Of a DNA stretch of 64,000 nt, positions 31,632 through 38,940 are shown one piece after another. Source of the stretch: Paenibacillus paeoniae. GTDB lineage: Bacteria > Bacillota > Bacilli > Paenibacillales > Paenibacillaceae. The notes beneath the pieces were generated by a model. That model saw nothing but the letters and a program-made list of their open reading frames with translations. It was not told the DNA's origin and did not search any database. Positions within the stretch are counted from its first letter, which is position 1. The number at the start of each line of letters is the position of its first letter. A program made the translations under genes and the position numbers. The DNA lies in contig NZ_QUBQ01000001.1 of NCBI RefSeq assembly GCF_003388735.1, positions 1,116,001 through 1,180,000 of the forward strand. The letters are read 5' to 3'.

Positions 31632-32516
31632 ATGAGAGGTAAATCAATCAAGTTATATATTATGGGAGAAAATTATAAAAATTTAAAAACTGCTGAACTT
31701 AGCAATTGGACAGGTAAGGCATATATTGGAAATAGGAAGCATGTTCAATTGCTACAAAATATCGAAGAATTATGTTCTCCCGGTATTTATTTGTTAATCT
31801 CTGAACTTGAAGAATCCTACCAAAAGAAAATATATATTGGAGAAGCTGATAAAGTAAATGAAAGAATATCTGAGCAGTTTAAGAAAAAGGATTGGTGGAG
31901 CGACTTTGTAGTATTTATTAGCAAAGATGCCAATTTAACAAAGTCGCATGTCAGATACCTTGAAAGAGTGCTCTATGAAATTGCATTTAAAAATAAGACT
32001 ACTATTGAGATGACTAATGGAAACACTCCGCCAGGTTCAAAACTACCTGTTTCTGAATGCGATGACATGGATGATTTTAATGATAATATTATATTTTTAT
32101 TGAGGAATTTAGGTATTTTAGACTTTACTAAAACTCAATTTTCTGATGTAAATAAAAGAAATCAAGAAAGTGACATTTTTTATTTAAACGTACCAGGAGC
32201 TAAAGGTGAGGCAATTAAAGAAGCCAAGCTCATTGTCATTGAGGGAACGTATAGGCTCCTAAGCGATTCTTATATTCGAAAAGATCATGTTAGTAGTTTT
32301 GCTAGCCATAACTACGCAAAATTAAGAAAACAACTTGAAGAGGATGGATATTTTGAGCCCTCAGAAAGTGAGAGTTATTTTAAATTGTGCAAGGATATCG
32401 ACTTTAAATCTCCCTCGGCAGCAGCGGCTGTTGTAAGAAACAGTTCAGTGAATGGTAGAAAAGAGTGGAAGTTAAAAAGCGGAATAAGTCTAGATGAATA
32501 TGAAAATAGTTTGTAA
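31632..32516 (+). CDS. GIY-YIG nuclease family protein with C-terminal DUF4357-like domain
   Basis: 294 aa. The N-terminal GIY-YIG fold is seen as GIYLLI (51-56) and KIYIGEADKVNERI (67-80), with a conserved Arg in NERISEQF and a Glu in the YLERVLYE helix, so the catalytic frame seems complete. The C-terminus (about 240-294, with SPSAAAAVVRNSSVNGRKEWKL) looks like the DUF4357 domain often attached to such nucleases. ATG 31632 follows GGGGG. Strongly AT-rich unlike the flanks. Cargo of the first cassette; target unknown, possibly anti-phage. Confidence 0.8.
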   Translation: MRGKSIKLYIMGENYKNLKTAELSNWTGKAYIGNRKHVQLLQNIEELCSPGIYLLISELEESYQKKIYIGEADKVNERISEQFKKKDWWSDFVVFISKDANLTKSHVRYLERVLYEIAFKNKTTIEMTNGNTPPGSKLPVSECDDMDDFNDNIIFLLRNLGILDFTKTQFSDVNKRNQESDIFYLNVPGAKGEAIKEAKLIVIEGTYRLLSDSYIRKDHVSSFASHNYAKLRKQLEEDGYFEPSESESYFKLCKDIDFKSPSAAAAVVRNSSVNGRKEWKLKSGISLDEYENSL

Positions 32517-32567
32517 TGAATACATATAACAACTAAAACTTTTAGCTTTTTCGGTGGAGAGAGCATC

Positions 32568-32727
32568 ATCTATCACCATATTCACGCATCGAGCATCCGT
32601 CACTGGAGATGTATTTGGCAGTGAAGCTATTCAAGTGACAGCCTACGAAGCTAAATCCGTCGGACTCGACACAAAATGCTGCGTTCCATTTAAGGCTCTC
32701 GGGTTCGTGAGTACCAGAACGTTAGAT
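32568..32727 (+). repeat. attC-like site 1 (160 bp)
   Basis: Left end ATCTATC (one base off RYYYAAC) and right end GTTAGAT (fits GTTRRRY), inverted complements of each other except one base. Inside, the arms TCACG-AT-GAG at 32582-32593 and CTCGGGTTCGTGA at 32698-32710 pair with one mismatch, one wobble and one bulge, as in an imperfect attC hairpin. It shares about two thirds of its bases with the site at 33792 and the same length. Confidence 0.65.
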
Positions 32728-32774
32728 GAAATATCAGCAATAAATTAATAAGTATTTTGAGAGGGGTTTAGTGA

Positions 32775-33767
32775 ATGTACGAATCTTTACTTCTAAAGTG
32801 GAAAGACGAGTATTTAAGTATAGAAGGGACATATACAAATCATGTAACCAAATTTGTGGATTACATATCGTTAATTGGCAAGGCAAATCAACCTATTAGT
32901 ATAACCAAGGAAGATGTTGATAACTGCATTGGTCACTATAATAGTTTGAAGAAAATAAACACTATTAGGACGATGGAAAGTCACATAGAGTCAGTTAAAG
33001 CTTTTTATAAATATCTTGTAGGTAAAAAATACTGTGATGATATTTTTAACAACATTGCTTCATTTCAAGAGTTTAAAGAGAAAATTGCATTGAAATACAA
33101 ATTATTAAATCCTACAAATCGTTCTTATTGGGAAGATAGTGAACTTATAGATATTTTAGAATTACTCGAAGGATACTTTAATAATAACGATTTATCACAA
33201 ATGGAAGGTATTAATGAAAAGAAAAAATACTTCAAATTTCTAGTTCTAAGACTATTTATTAAGCTGACCTTAGTAGCCCCAACAAAAAAGTCAGTTATTT
33301 GCTCTATGAAATTCAATAATTTCGAAAAGGGTTTTAAATTCTTAGTTGTTAATGGAGTTAGAGTGAAAATTCCTAACAGTCTAGTGAGGGATCTAAAATA
33401 TTCTGTAAAGATTGCTGAAATAATGAAGAGTACAAAGGCAAATGAAAATGATAAGATATTTGACTTTGTTTATAATGAAACTTTCAGAGTGGAGAGCTTA
33501 AATGAATATTTTTGTACTTTCTTAAAGACATTTAAAATCTTTGAGATACCAGATAACGTAGGCAGCTATCCTGTTGAAATTATAATGGATACTGCTTTAT
33601 TTGAAATGGTAAAAAACGGTGCAAACCCTGCTCTAATAGCAAAGATTAATGGTACAAAGATTTCTGCACTGGAAAAGAAATTCTACAGTAATGAAATTCC
33701 TATACAAGATGCGGATGAATTAATATACCGAGAGATAGCAAAGAATAAATACTATAGTTTTATTTAG
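32775..33767 (+). CDS. Degenerate tyrosine-recombinase-like protein
   Basis: 330 aa with the layout of a phage/Xer integrase. An N-terminal SAM-like core-binding domain (about 1-100, with TNHVTKFVDYISLIG and IESVKAFYKYLVGKKY) is followed by a region ending IIMDTALFEMVKNGANPALIAKINGTKISALEKKFYSN. The latter mirrors the usual H-x-x-R ... GH ... Y block (LENGA..VIQELLGHSS..) but lacks the His-x-x-Arg and the Gly-His. Only a possible terminal Tyr (KKFYS) remains. The box I Arg is also not evident (APTKKSVI). So it is probably not an active recombinase; it may bind DNA. Second cassette; AT-rich. Confidence 0.65.
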   Translation: MYESLLLKWKDEYLSIEGTYTNHVTKFVDYISLIGKANQPISITKEDVDNCIGHYNSLKKINTIRTMESHIESVKAFYKYLVGKKYCDDIFNNIASFQEFKEKIALKYKLLNPTNRSYWEDSELIDILELLEGYFNNNDLSQMEGINEKKKYFKFLVLRLFIKLTLVAPTKKSVICSMKFNNFEKGFKFLVVNGVRVKIPNSLVRDLKYSVKIAEIMKSTKANENDKIFDFVYNETFRVESLNEYFCTFLKTFKIFEIPDNVGSYPVEIIMDTALFEMVKNGANPALIAKINGTKISALEKKFYSNEIPIQDADELIYREIAKNKYYSFI

Positions 33768-33791
33768 ATTATTCATGATGGCAGATAGATC

Positions 33792-33951
33792 ATCTAACAC
33801 CATATTCATGCATCGGGCTGAAGCCCTTGGTCACTGGGGAAGCATTTGGCAGAGGAGCTTATGCAAGGACAACCCTGCGTGCCTAAGTCTGCCGACCCGT
33901 TCTTGTTGGTCACTTAAGGATTTCGGGTTCGTGGATACAAGAATGTTAAGC
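33792..33951 (+). repeat. attC-like site 2 (160 bp)
   Basis: Left end ATCTAAC (fits RYYYAAC) and right end GTTAAGC (fits GTTRRRY). The first 25 bases (ATCTAACACCATATTCATGC onward) and the last 35 (including TCGGGTTCGTGGATACAAGA) match site 1 closely; the middle shares blocks such as ATTTGGCAG and GGTCACTGG. The ends are partly complementary through G-T pairs. Confidence 0.65.
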
Positions 33952-33997
33952 GAAAGACGAAGTAGCATATAAATCAATTATGTAGGTGTGATCAGAG

Positions 33998-34714
33998 ATG
34001 ATAATAGTCAGTTGGAATTGCAATATGGCTTTTCGTAAAAAGATATCATATATTTCTCAATTTAAACCTGACATATTAATTATTCAGGAATGTGAAAATC
34101 CTGAACTCTTGGAGCTAAATAGATTCCCGTATCAGGTAAAGGACGTGCTTTGGTTTGGTAGTAATAATTCAAAGGGTATCGGTATTTTTTCATTTTCTAA
34201 ATACAAGCTTAAATTGCATGAAAAATATAATGAGGCTTTCAGATATGTTATTCCAATATCAATAGATGGATTGCACAACCTTACACTATTTGCAGTTTGG
34301 GCTATGAATGATAAAGTCAATCCTCAAAACGCATATATTAGACAGATTTGGAATGCTATAAATTATTATGAAGATGAAATAGGAGATAATACAATTATTG
34401 CGGGTGATTTTAACAGCAATGCAATTTGGGATGGTTATAGGAGAATTGGAAACCATTCAGATGTAGTGAGATTTTTAAAAGAAAAGAACATAAGAAGTGC
34501 ATATCATTATTTTTTTAATAAGAATCAAGGGCAAGAAAGTCATCCGACATTTTATATGCATCGTAATGAAGCAAAAAGATATCATATCGATTATTGTTTT
34601 CTTTCAGGAGAGTTAATGAACTTAACGACAAAAGTTATTATTGGCGAATATTCAGATTGGATTAGTGTCAGCGATCATATGCCACTTGTAATTGAATTAA
34701 ATCTAGATTTATAG
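33998..34714 (+). CDS. Endonuclease/exonuclease/phosphatase (EEP) family protein
   Basis: 238 aa covering one full EEP domain. The metal and phosphate motifs are all present: WNCNM (6-10), IIQECEN with Glu31, AGDFNSN (about 135-141), YHIDYCF, and SDHMPLV (about 225-231) with the catalytic His. Such enzymes cut DNA, RNA or phosphoesters; specificity cannot be told. No signal peptide, so it acts in the cytoplasm. Third cassette, AT-rich like the other two, followed by a truncated attC-like site. Confidence 0.85.
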   Translation: MIIVSWNCNMAFRKKISYISQFKPDILIIQECENPELLELNRFPYQVKDVLWFGSNNSKGIGIFSFSKYKLKLHEKYNEAFRYVIPISIDGLHNLTLFAVWAMNDKVNPQNAYIRQIWNAINYYEDEIGDNTIIAGDFNSNAIWDGYRRIGNHSDVVRFLKEKNIRSAYHYFFNKNQGQESHPTFYMHRNEAKRYHIDYCFLSGELMNLTTKVIIGEYSDWISVSDHMPLVIELNLDL

Positions 34715-34751
34715 AAATATGAATAATTGAGGGGATTCTACGGAACCCTTC

Positions 34752-34800
34752 GCCTAACATCATATTCACGCTGCGAGCTAATGCCCTCGATTTGAGGAAA
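34752..34800 (+). repeat. Truncated attC-like site 3 (left part)
   Basis: GCCTAAC (fits RYYYAAC) followed by ATCATATTCACGCTGCGAG and GCCCTCG, aligned base by base with site 2 for about 50-57 bp, then the similarity stops. Marks the right end of the array. Confidence 0.6.
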
Positions 34801-34825
34801 ATGAATTGGATCTTTTACATAAATT

Positions 34826-34853
34826 AACCCCCACAGCTAAAGGAGTGGGAGTT
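34826..34853. terminator. Inverted repeat, possible terminator
   Basis: AACCCCCAC / GTGGGAGTT stem with a 10-base loop. No strong T tract on either side. Confidence 0.4.
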
Positions 34854-34899
34854 ATACTATCCTTCTAAATGAAATTTTGTTGTTTAATTACTTCATTTG

Positions 34900-35097
34900 T
34901 TACACCTGCTCCAATTTACTATACCTCAAATACAAATCCCCAATTCGCTTCAACATCTCTTCATTATCTGGTTGAAAGTGAACCGCCCATTCCATATATT
35001 CAATGGCTTTACTTAATTCCTCTGACTCCAAGCAGACCTCAGACATGAACTGACTATGTGTAAAAAGTTTTTCTTCCCATTTATTATGCAAACTCAA
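34900..35097 (-). pseudogene. TPR-like fragment
   Basis: 65 residues with one and a half tetratricopeptide units (SKAIEYMEWAVHFQPDNEEMLKRIGDLY). An in-frame stop lies just before the TTG, and no good ribosome site is seen. It is more likely the leftover of a longer gene than a functional protein. Confidence 0.4.
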
Positions 35098-35100
35098 TAT

Positions 35101-35256
35101 CTAATCATCGGACAATGTTCTAAATGAGTTATCTCCATGGTTTGGACTTGTTCTGGCTGCTGTGAGAACAGTCGCTCCTGCCAATCGCAATCTTCTGGCG
35201 ATCGCCGCGCCAATCTCTCTCGTTCCTCCAGTAACCAAAACACGCTTATTGTCCAA
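35101..35256 (-). pseudogene. Fragment of a short-chain dehydrogenase gene
   Basis: On the minus strand the frame reads LDNKRVLVTGGTREIGAAI, the N-terminal NAD(P)-binding motif of the SDR family, then runs 30 more residues to a stop. The rest of an SDR is absent and the upstream part is frameshifted. With the neighbouring TPR fragment it shows that 34.8-35.3 kb is eroded sequence. Confidence 0.65.
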
Positions 35257-35358
35257 TCTGCGAGTTGCTCCATTTCTTTTATTGCTTGTACATCATCACT
35301 AATTTGAACCTCCTTAAAATAGGAAGAACGAACGGGCTGACTCCAGATGCATATACGA

Positions 35359-36042
35359 TTAGATAATATTCAGCTTCTTTATCTTTCTTCCATCAAGGGT
35401 GAAGTGGAAATCTAATGGGAGTGGACTCCCCTTAAACTCTCCGGAAAGCATCGCAGTGACGATGATTTGGTCATTTTTTTCTTCACAATTTGTAATGTCT
35501 GTGCTTACCTTTGCTTCTGTGTTCACCTGTATAATGTGTTCGCTTATTGCCGCTGATCCGAAATATTCCTTTCCTTCGTCATGTACAATCGCTTCATCTG
35601 TAAAACAGTCCGTAAGCAATTCCTTGTCTCTCACATCAGATGCATGATAAAAGGCTGCAATGGGCTGGGGCAGCGGTATAGCTCTGCTGTTTGACGAGAG
35701 AACGATACGGAGAATGCTTACCTTTTCTTCTTTTAATATAAAGTGAAAATCCAGGTACAGTGGGTCAGGAAGGCCTGTTTTATCATAAATTCCATCTGTA
35801 ATAGCTGTAACTACGATTTCTTTGGTGTTCTGCACGACGTTTGTGATTTCGAGCCGTAGATGATCTCCAAAATACGTTTGATCACTCCATTGCTTTATGG
35901 CTGTTTTTCCGTGATATTTCTTACCGGCGTCAATCACAACAGCGTCATCGTGAAAAGTTAAAAGAAATGCAGTGGAATCCTCAACGTTTGTTGCATGAAA
36001 ATGTTTTTCAATAGCTTCGGGTAATTTATAGTTTTTGTTCAT
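35359..36042 (-). CDS. Tandem SnoaL-like (NTF2-fold) domain protein
   Basis: 227 aa made of two homologous halves. The first (about 8-108) has TFHDDAVVIDAGKKYHGKTAI and PLYLDFHFIL. The second (about 124-227) has CFTDEAIVHDEGKEYFGSAAI and PLPLDFHFTL. This is the SnoaL / NTF2-like fold; such proteins bind small hydrophobic ligands or act as isomerases. A domain duplication within one gene makes a built-in dimer likely. Located after the WYL regulator gene, same strand. Confidence 0.8.
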   Translation of the reverse strand: MNKNYKLPEAIEKHFHATNVEDSTAFLLTFHDDAVVIDAGKKYHGKTAIKQWSDQTYFGDHLRLEITNVVQNTKEIVVTAITDGIYDKTGLPDPLYLDFHFILKEEKVSILRIVLSSNSRAIPLPQPIAAFYHASDVRDKELLTDCFTDEAIVHDEGKEYFGSAAISEHIIQVNTEAKVSTDITNCEEKNDQIIVTAMLSGEFKGSPLPLDFHFTLDGRKIKKLNII

Positions 36043-36180
36043 CGTAACTCTCCTTTATATAAGTTTTTCTGTAGCGGCGTTAACACGAATATCTTTTCTC
36101 TTCTGTTCTAAGATGCTTGTTGACCTCCATGCTGTCATCTTACAATGTATAACTTGACGACATCGTGTCAGGTTATAATT

Positions 36181-37086
36181 TTAAATGTAATTATTCTTTA
36201 TTCCGTTCAACTCACTTTTCAACATATCTCGTATATGTGGTGGAGCCACTACTTCCAAGTCTGCCCCGAAAGAAAGGAGATATCGGATCAGCCATTTGTT
36301 TTCTGGCAAGGAAGTGGTAACGGTGAAAGAGCCATTTTCATTTTCAATAATACATTTTTCATTAAATTCATCGTATACCCGATAGGCTCCACGGTTGGAG
36401 ATCTTCAAGGTTACATCTATCCATTTTTGTGCTTCTTGCTCTTGCTCAACTTTGCATGATTGATCTAGAGGTCTTTCTGTAAATGTTTCAGGGTAGATCG
36501 TGAGATTCGACATTCGTGAAATTTTAAAGGTTCGAAGAGTGTTTTTTGTCAAGCAGAAGCCCTGTATATACCAAGCGTTTACCTTGAATACAAGTTTGGC
36601 TGGTTCAACTCTGCGGATTCTTTTTTCGCCGTTTGAATTGAAATATTCGAATTCTATAACCTCTCTATTGAGTATTGCATGTCTAATTACAATAAATTGG
36701 TTTGCTCGATTCTTATCGCTCCCCCAGGGACTGAAATCTACCTCAATCCAACTCGTTCTGCTTTTTTTGAATAGCTTGCTCAACTTGTCCAGTACGTTAT
36801 CGTCAACCGGAACCTGTGTTACTGTCAGACTTTGTAGTGCGTATAGTATTTCATTCTGCTCGTTTTCCGAAAGAAGGGATTTATCAAGCACATAATCGTC
36901 TAGCATGGAGATTCCGCCACCCTTGCCCTGACTGGTATAAAGCGGTATCCCTGCGGCAGATAGCGTGTCAATATCCCGGTATATGGTTCTTATGGACACT
37001 TCAAATTTCTCTGCCAATTCTTTAGCGGTTATCGTTTTTTTATTAAGCAAAATATATATGATTTCAAATAATCTATTAATCTGCAT
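36181..37086 (-). CDS. HTH-WYL domain transcriptional regulator (YafY type)
   Basis: 301 aa. N-terminal winged HTH: NKKTITAKELAEKFEVSIRTIYRDIDTL. The WYL domain (about 140-220) contains VNAWYIQGFCL and RTFKISRM, followed by a C-terminal extension (WCX-like) with PENKWLIRYLLSFG. WYL proteins sense nucleic-acid or nucleotide ligands and control stress, phage defence or metabolism genes. It may control the SnoaL gene after it on the same strand. Confidence 0.88.
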   Translation of the reverse strand: MQINRLFEIIYILLNKKTITAKELAEKFEVSIRTIYRDIDTLSAAGIPLYTSQGKGGGISMLDDYVLDKSLLSENEQNEILYALQSLTVTQVPVDDNVLDKLSKLFKKSRTSWIEVDFSPWGSDKNRANQFIVIRHAILNREVIEFEYFNSNGEKRIRRVEPAKLVFKVNAWYIQGFCLTKNTLRTFKISRMSNLTIYPETFTERPLDQSCKVEQEQEAQKWIDVTLKISNRGAYRVYDEFNEKCIIENENGSFTVTTSLPENKWLIRYLLSFGADLEVVAPPHIRDMLKSELNGIKNNYI

Positions 37087-37267
37087 GACATCACCTCACG
37101 TCACTTTATATTCGGATAAATGGCTTTTATCTTATACGTACCGTGGTTGTTTAGAATGTCTGCAATTTTCTTGTGAACAAAAAATCCATCCTTGCACACC
37201 ACTGTACACTCGTCGGACACAACATCTCTATATACTTCCGAGTATAAACTATTTGGAGGTATCCACT

Positions 37268-38092
37268 ATGACAAACACTAACATCAAAAAAGCCGCAGTT
37301 ATTCTAAGCATCTCCGCAGTTCTAGCTTCCTTCTCCGGTCAAGCCTGGGCTGCCCAAGCTAATCTGACTTCACCAGCTACTCCCGTAACAGTGTCAGACA
37401 ATAGCAATCCTTATTATGTTGCTGGTATTGACAGTTCAGCAGAGTTCACGACTTATTTTGCCCAATTGCAGAAAGCGGTTAAGGATAATAAGCCGCAACA
37501 AGTAGCAGACCTGATTTCCTATCCGATGAACCTAAACAAAGATGGAAAAAGAACGGTGATTGCCAATAAGGATGAGTTTATTAAAAATTACGATCATATC
37601 TTCACTTCTCGTGTACAAGAACAGCTATTGGCTCAAAAAGCAGATAAGGTGTTTGTGAACTGGAAAGGCATAATGGTGGGAGAAGGAGACTTGTGGATCG
37701 GTAAGCTGAACGATAAACTTGGAGTTATTGCGGTCAATATCATCAACAATCCATATGAAATCGCAGGGGTCAAACATGCAGCGGAATTTGAGCATTTCCT
37801 GACCAAGCTACAAAATGACGTTCGCAAAGGCAATAAAGCCGAAGTGGCGAATAGCATGACATATCCGTTGAAAGTGAACAGCAAGGGAAGTACTGTACAA
37901 ATCAAATCTCAAAAAGATTTTATTGCCAAGTACGATAAAATCATGACCGCTGACGTTAAGAAGAAGTTGTTAGCCCAGAAAGTCGAAGCTGATCAACTCC
38001 TCGTCAATTGGAAAGGCGTCATGGTTGGTGACGGAGCGCTGTGGATTGGACAGACTGGAGAGAAAATCGGGGTAATAGCTATAAATCGGTAA
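37268..38092 (+). CDS. Secreted two-repeat protein of unknown function
   Basis: 274 aa with a clear signal peptide (KKAAVILSISAVLASFSGQ, cleavage after AWA). The mature part is a tandem duplication of a unit of about 105 residues (about 52-160 and 165-274). Each unit has AEF...LQ..V..., YP, a charged YDKI/YDHI helix, LLAQK, and NWKGxMVGxGxLWIG ending in IGVIAIN. ATG 37268 follows GGAGGT. I do not recognise a named family. Ends in an intrinsic terminator, so it is a single-gene unit. Confidence 0.85.
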   Translation: MTNTNIKKAAVILSISAVLASFSGQAWAAQANLTSPATPVTVSDNSNPYYVAGIDSSAEFTTYFAQLQKAVKDNKPQQVADLISYPMNLNKDGKRTVIANKDEFIKNYDHIFTSRVQEQLLAQKADKVFVNWKGIMVGEGDLWIGKLNDKLGVIAVNIINNPYEIAGVKHAAEFEHFLTKLQNDVRKGNKAEVANSMTYPLKVNSKGSTVQIKSQKDFIAKYDKIMTADVKKKLLAQKVEADQLLVNWKGVMVGDGALWIGQTGEKIGVIAINR

Positions 38093-38133
38093 TGGATGTT
38101 ACCCATAAGATCATTCACAATCGTTGTCTAACA

Positions 38134-38159
38134 AGTCGCCTTCAATAGGCGGCTTTTTT
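38134..38159 (+). terminator. Intrinsic terminator of the secreted-protein gene
   Basis: GTCGCC / GGCGGC hairpin with loop TTCAATA, then TTTTTT. Confidence 0.88.
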
Positions 38160-38251
38160 GTACATTTTTATGTATAGACGATTTGGATAGCCATTTCGAA
38201 GTTTCATATATTTCTGAAGGTTGTTAATCGGACTGAGTTATAGGTCCAGAC

Positions 38252-38280
38252 TTGATATATGTGTTAAAAACAACCATACT
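38252..38280 (+). promoter_or_regulatory. Promoter of the TetR-esterase operon
   Basis: TTGATA, 17 bp, CATACT. The operator palindrome begins at the next base. Confidence 0.55.
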
Positions 38281-38304
38281 ATAAACAGACCAAGGTTTGT
38301 TTAT
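38281..38304. promoter_or_regulatory. TetR operator palindrome
   Basis: ATAAACAGACC-AA-GGTTTGTTTAT, one mismatch in 11+11 bp, directly after the -10 element and 9 bp before the start codon of the TetR gene. A repressor bound here would block RNA polymerase, so negative autoregulation is the simple reading. Confidence 0.8.
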
Positions 38305-38313
38305 GGAGGGCAT

Positions 38314-38940
38314 ATGAGTAGAACCAAGAAAAACTTTGCTAATAGAAGACGGGAAATTGCAGCTATCGCCGAACAATTATTTCTGGAGAAAGGGTATGAG
38401 GATACCAGTATAACGGACATTTTGGAGGCTGCCGGACTTTCCAAGGGAGGTTTTTATCATTATTTTGGGACGAAGGAAGAAATTATCTTGGAATGTATTC
38501 AGCATATTGCTGAGGAATTGTCGGCGTTAGCGGAAGAGATTCTAAGCGGGGAGCAGCTTGATGCTATTGATAAGTGCTTTACTTTTATGAGTATTAGAGA
38601 TGATATTTTACAGGGGAAGCAGGAGATCATTGGCATTATGAAGGTCGTAAGCATGCATGAGGTGTATCAAAATAAATTGATTGAACTTTTAGTTGATACC
38701 TTTTCGGGTCCATACGCGCATTTAATTGAGCAGGGCAACAGGGAAGGTTTGTTTCAGTCGGCGTTTCCTATGGAAACAGCAAGACTCATCATGAGATTAA
38801 TCATACCCGGAGCGTTGAAGGAACCGAGCAGCAATCGGGATATGGTGCAAAACGAGGAAAAGGCACTGAACCATTTAATCATTCGCACATTAGGCATCAC
38901 ACAGTTGGATCGTTTGAGACACGGAGGAGTTCATGTATAA
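38314..38940 (+). CDS. TetR family repressor
   Basis: 208 aa. HTH: AEQLFLEKGYEDTSITDILEAAGLSKGGFYHYFGTKEEI, the classical TetR signature. The C-terminal ligand domain is helical. ATG 38314 is preceded by GGAGGG at short spacing. It overlaps the esterase gene by 8 bp and sits behind a 24-bp palindrome. It likely represses its own operon; the inducer may be a lipid or ester handled by the esterase. Confidence 0.9.
   Translation: MSRTKKNFANRRREIAAIAEQLFLEKGYEDTSITDILEAAGLSKGGFYHYFGTKEEIILECIQHIAEELSALAEEILSGEQLDAIDKCFTFMSIRDDILQGKQEIIGIMKVVSMHEVYQNKLIELLVDTFSGPYAHLIEQGNREGLFQSAFPMETARLIMRLIIPGALKEPSSNRDMVQNEEKALNHLIIRTLGITQLDRLRHGGVHV

Larger units (their letters stand above)
31551..34800 (+). 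mobile_element. Integron-like cassette array (three cassettes)
   Basis: AT-rich tract in which three same-strand genes are each followed by a homologous site with attC-like ends. Left border: core GTTAGAT at 31551-31557. Sites: 32568-32727 and 33792-33951 (each 160 bp), and a truncated left half at 34752-34800. Using the integron cleavage rule G^TTRRRY, cassette 1 would be 31552-32721, cassette 2 32722-33945, and cassette 3 would start at 33946. Genes start roughly 45-80 bp after each core, as in compact cassettes. No intact integron integrase is visible. The integron interpretation is inference; the repeats and their spacing are direct observation. Confidence 0.6.

Noticed and set aside
32554-32748. 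Small protein of 64 aa inside attC-like site 1 (and the 65 aa partner at 33775-33972)
   Set aside because: Both coincide with the homologous 160-bp sites and lack a proper ribosome site; I treat them as site sequence, with the coding alternative kept as a finding.
36965-37267. Upstream extension of the exported two-repeat protein
   Set aside because: It would overlap the WYL gene and bury the signal peptide; ATG 37268 has GGAGGT at good spacing.
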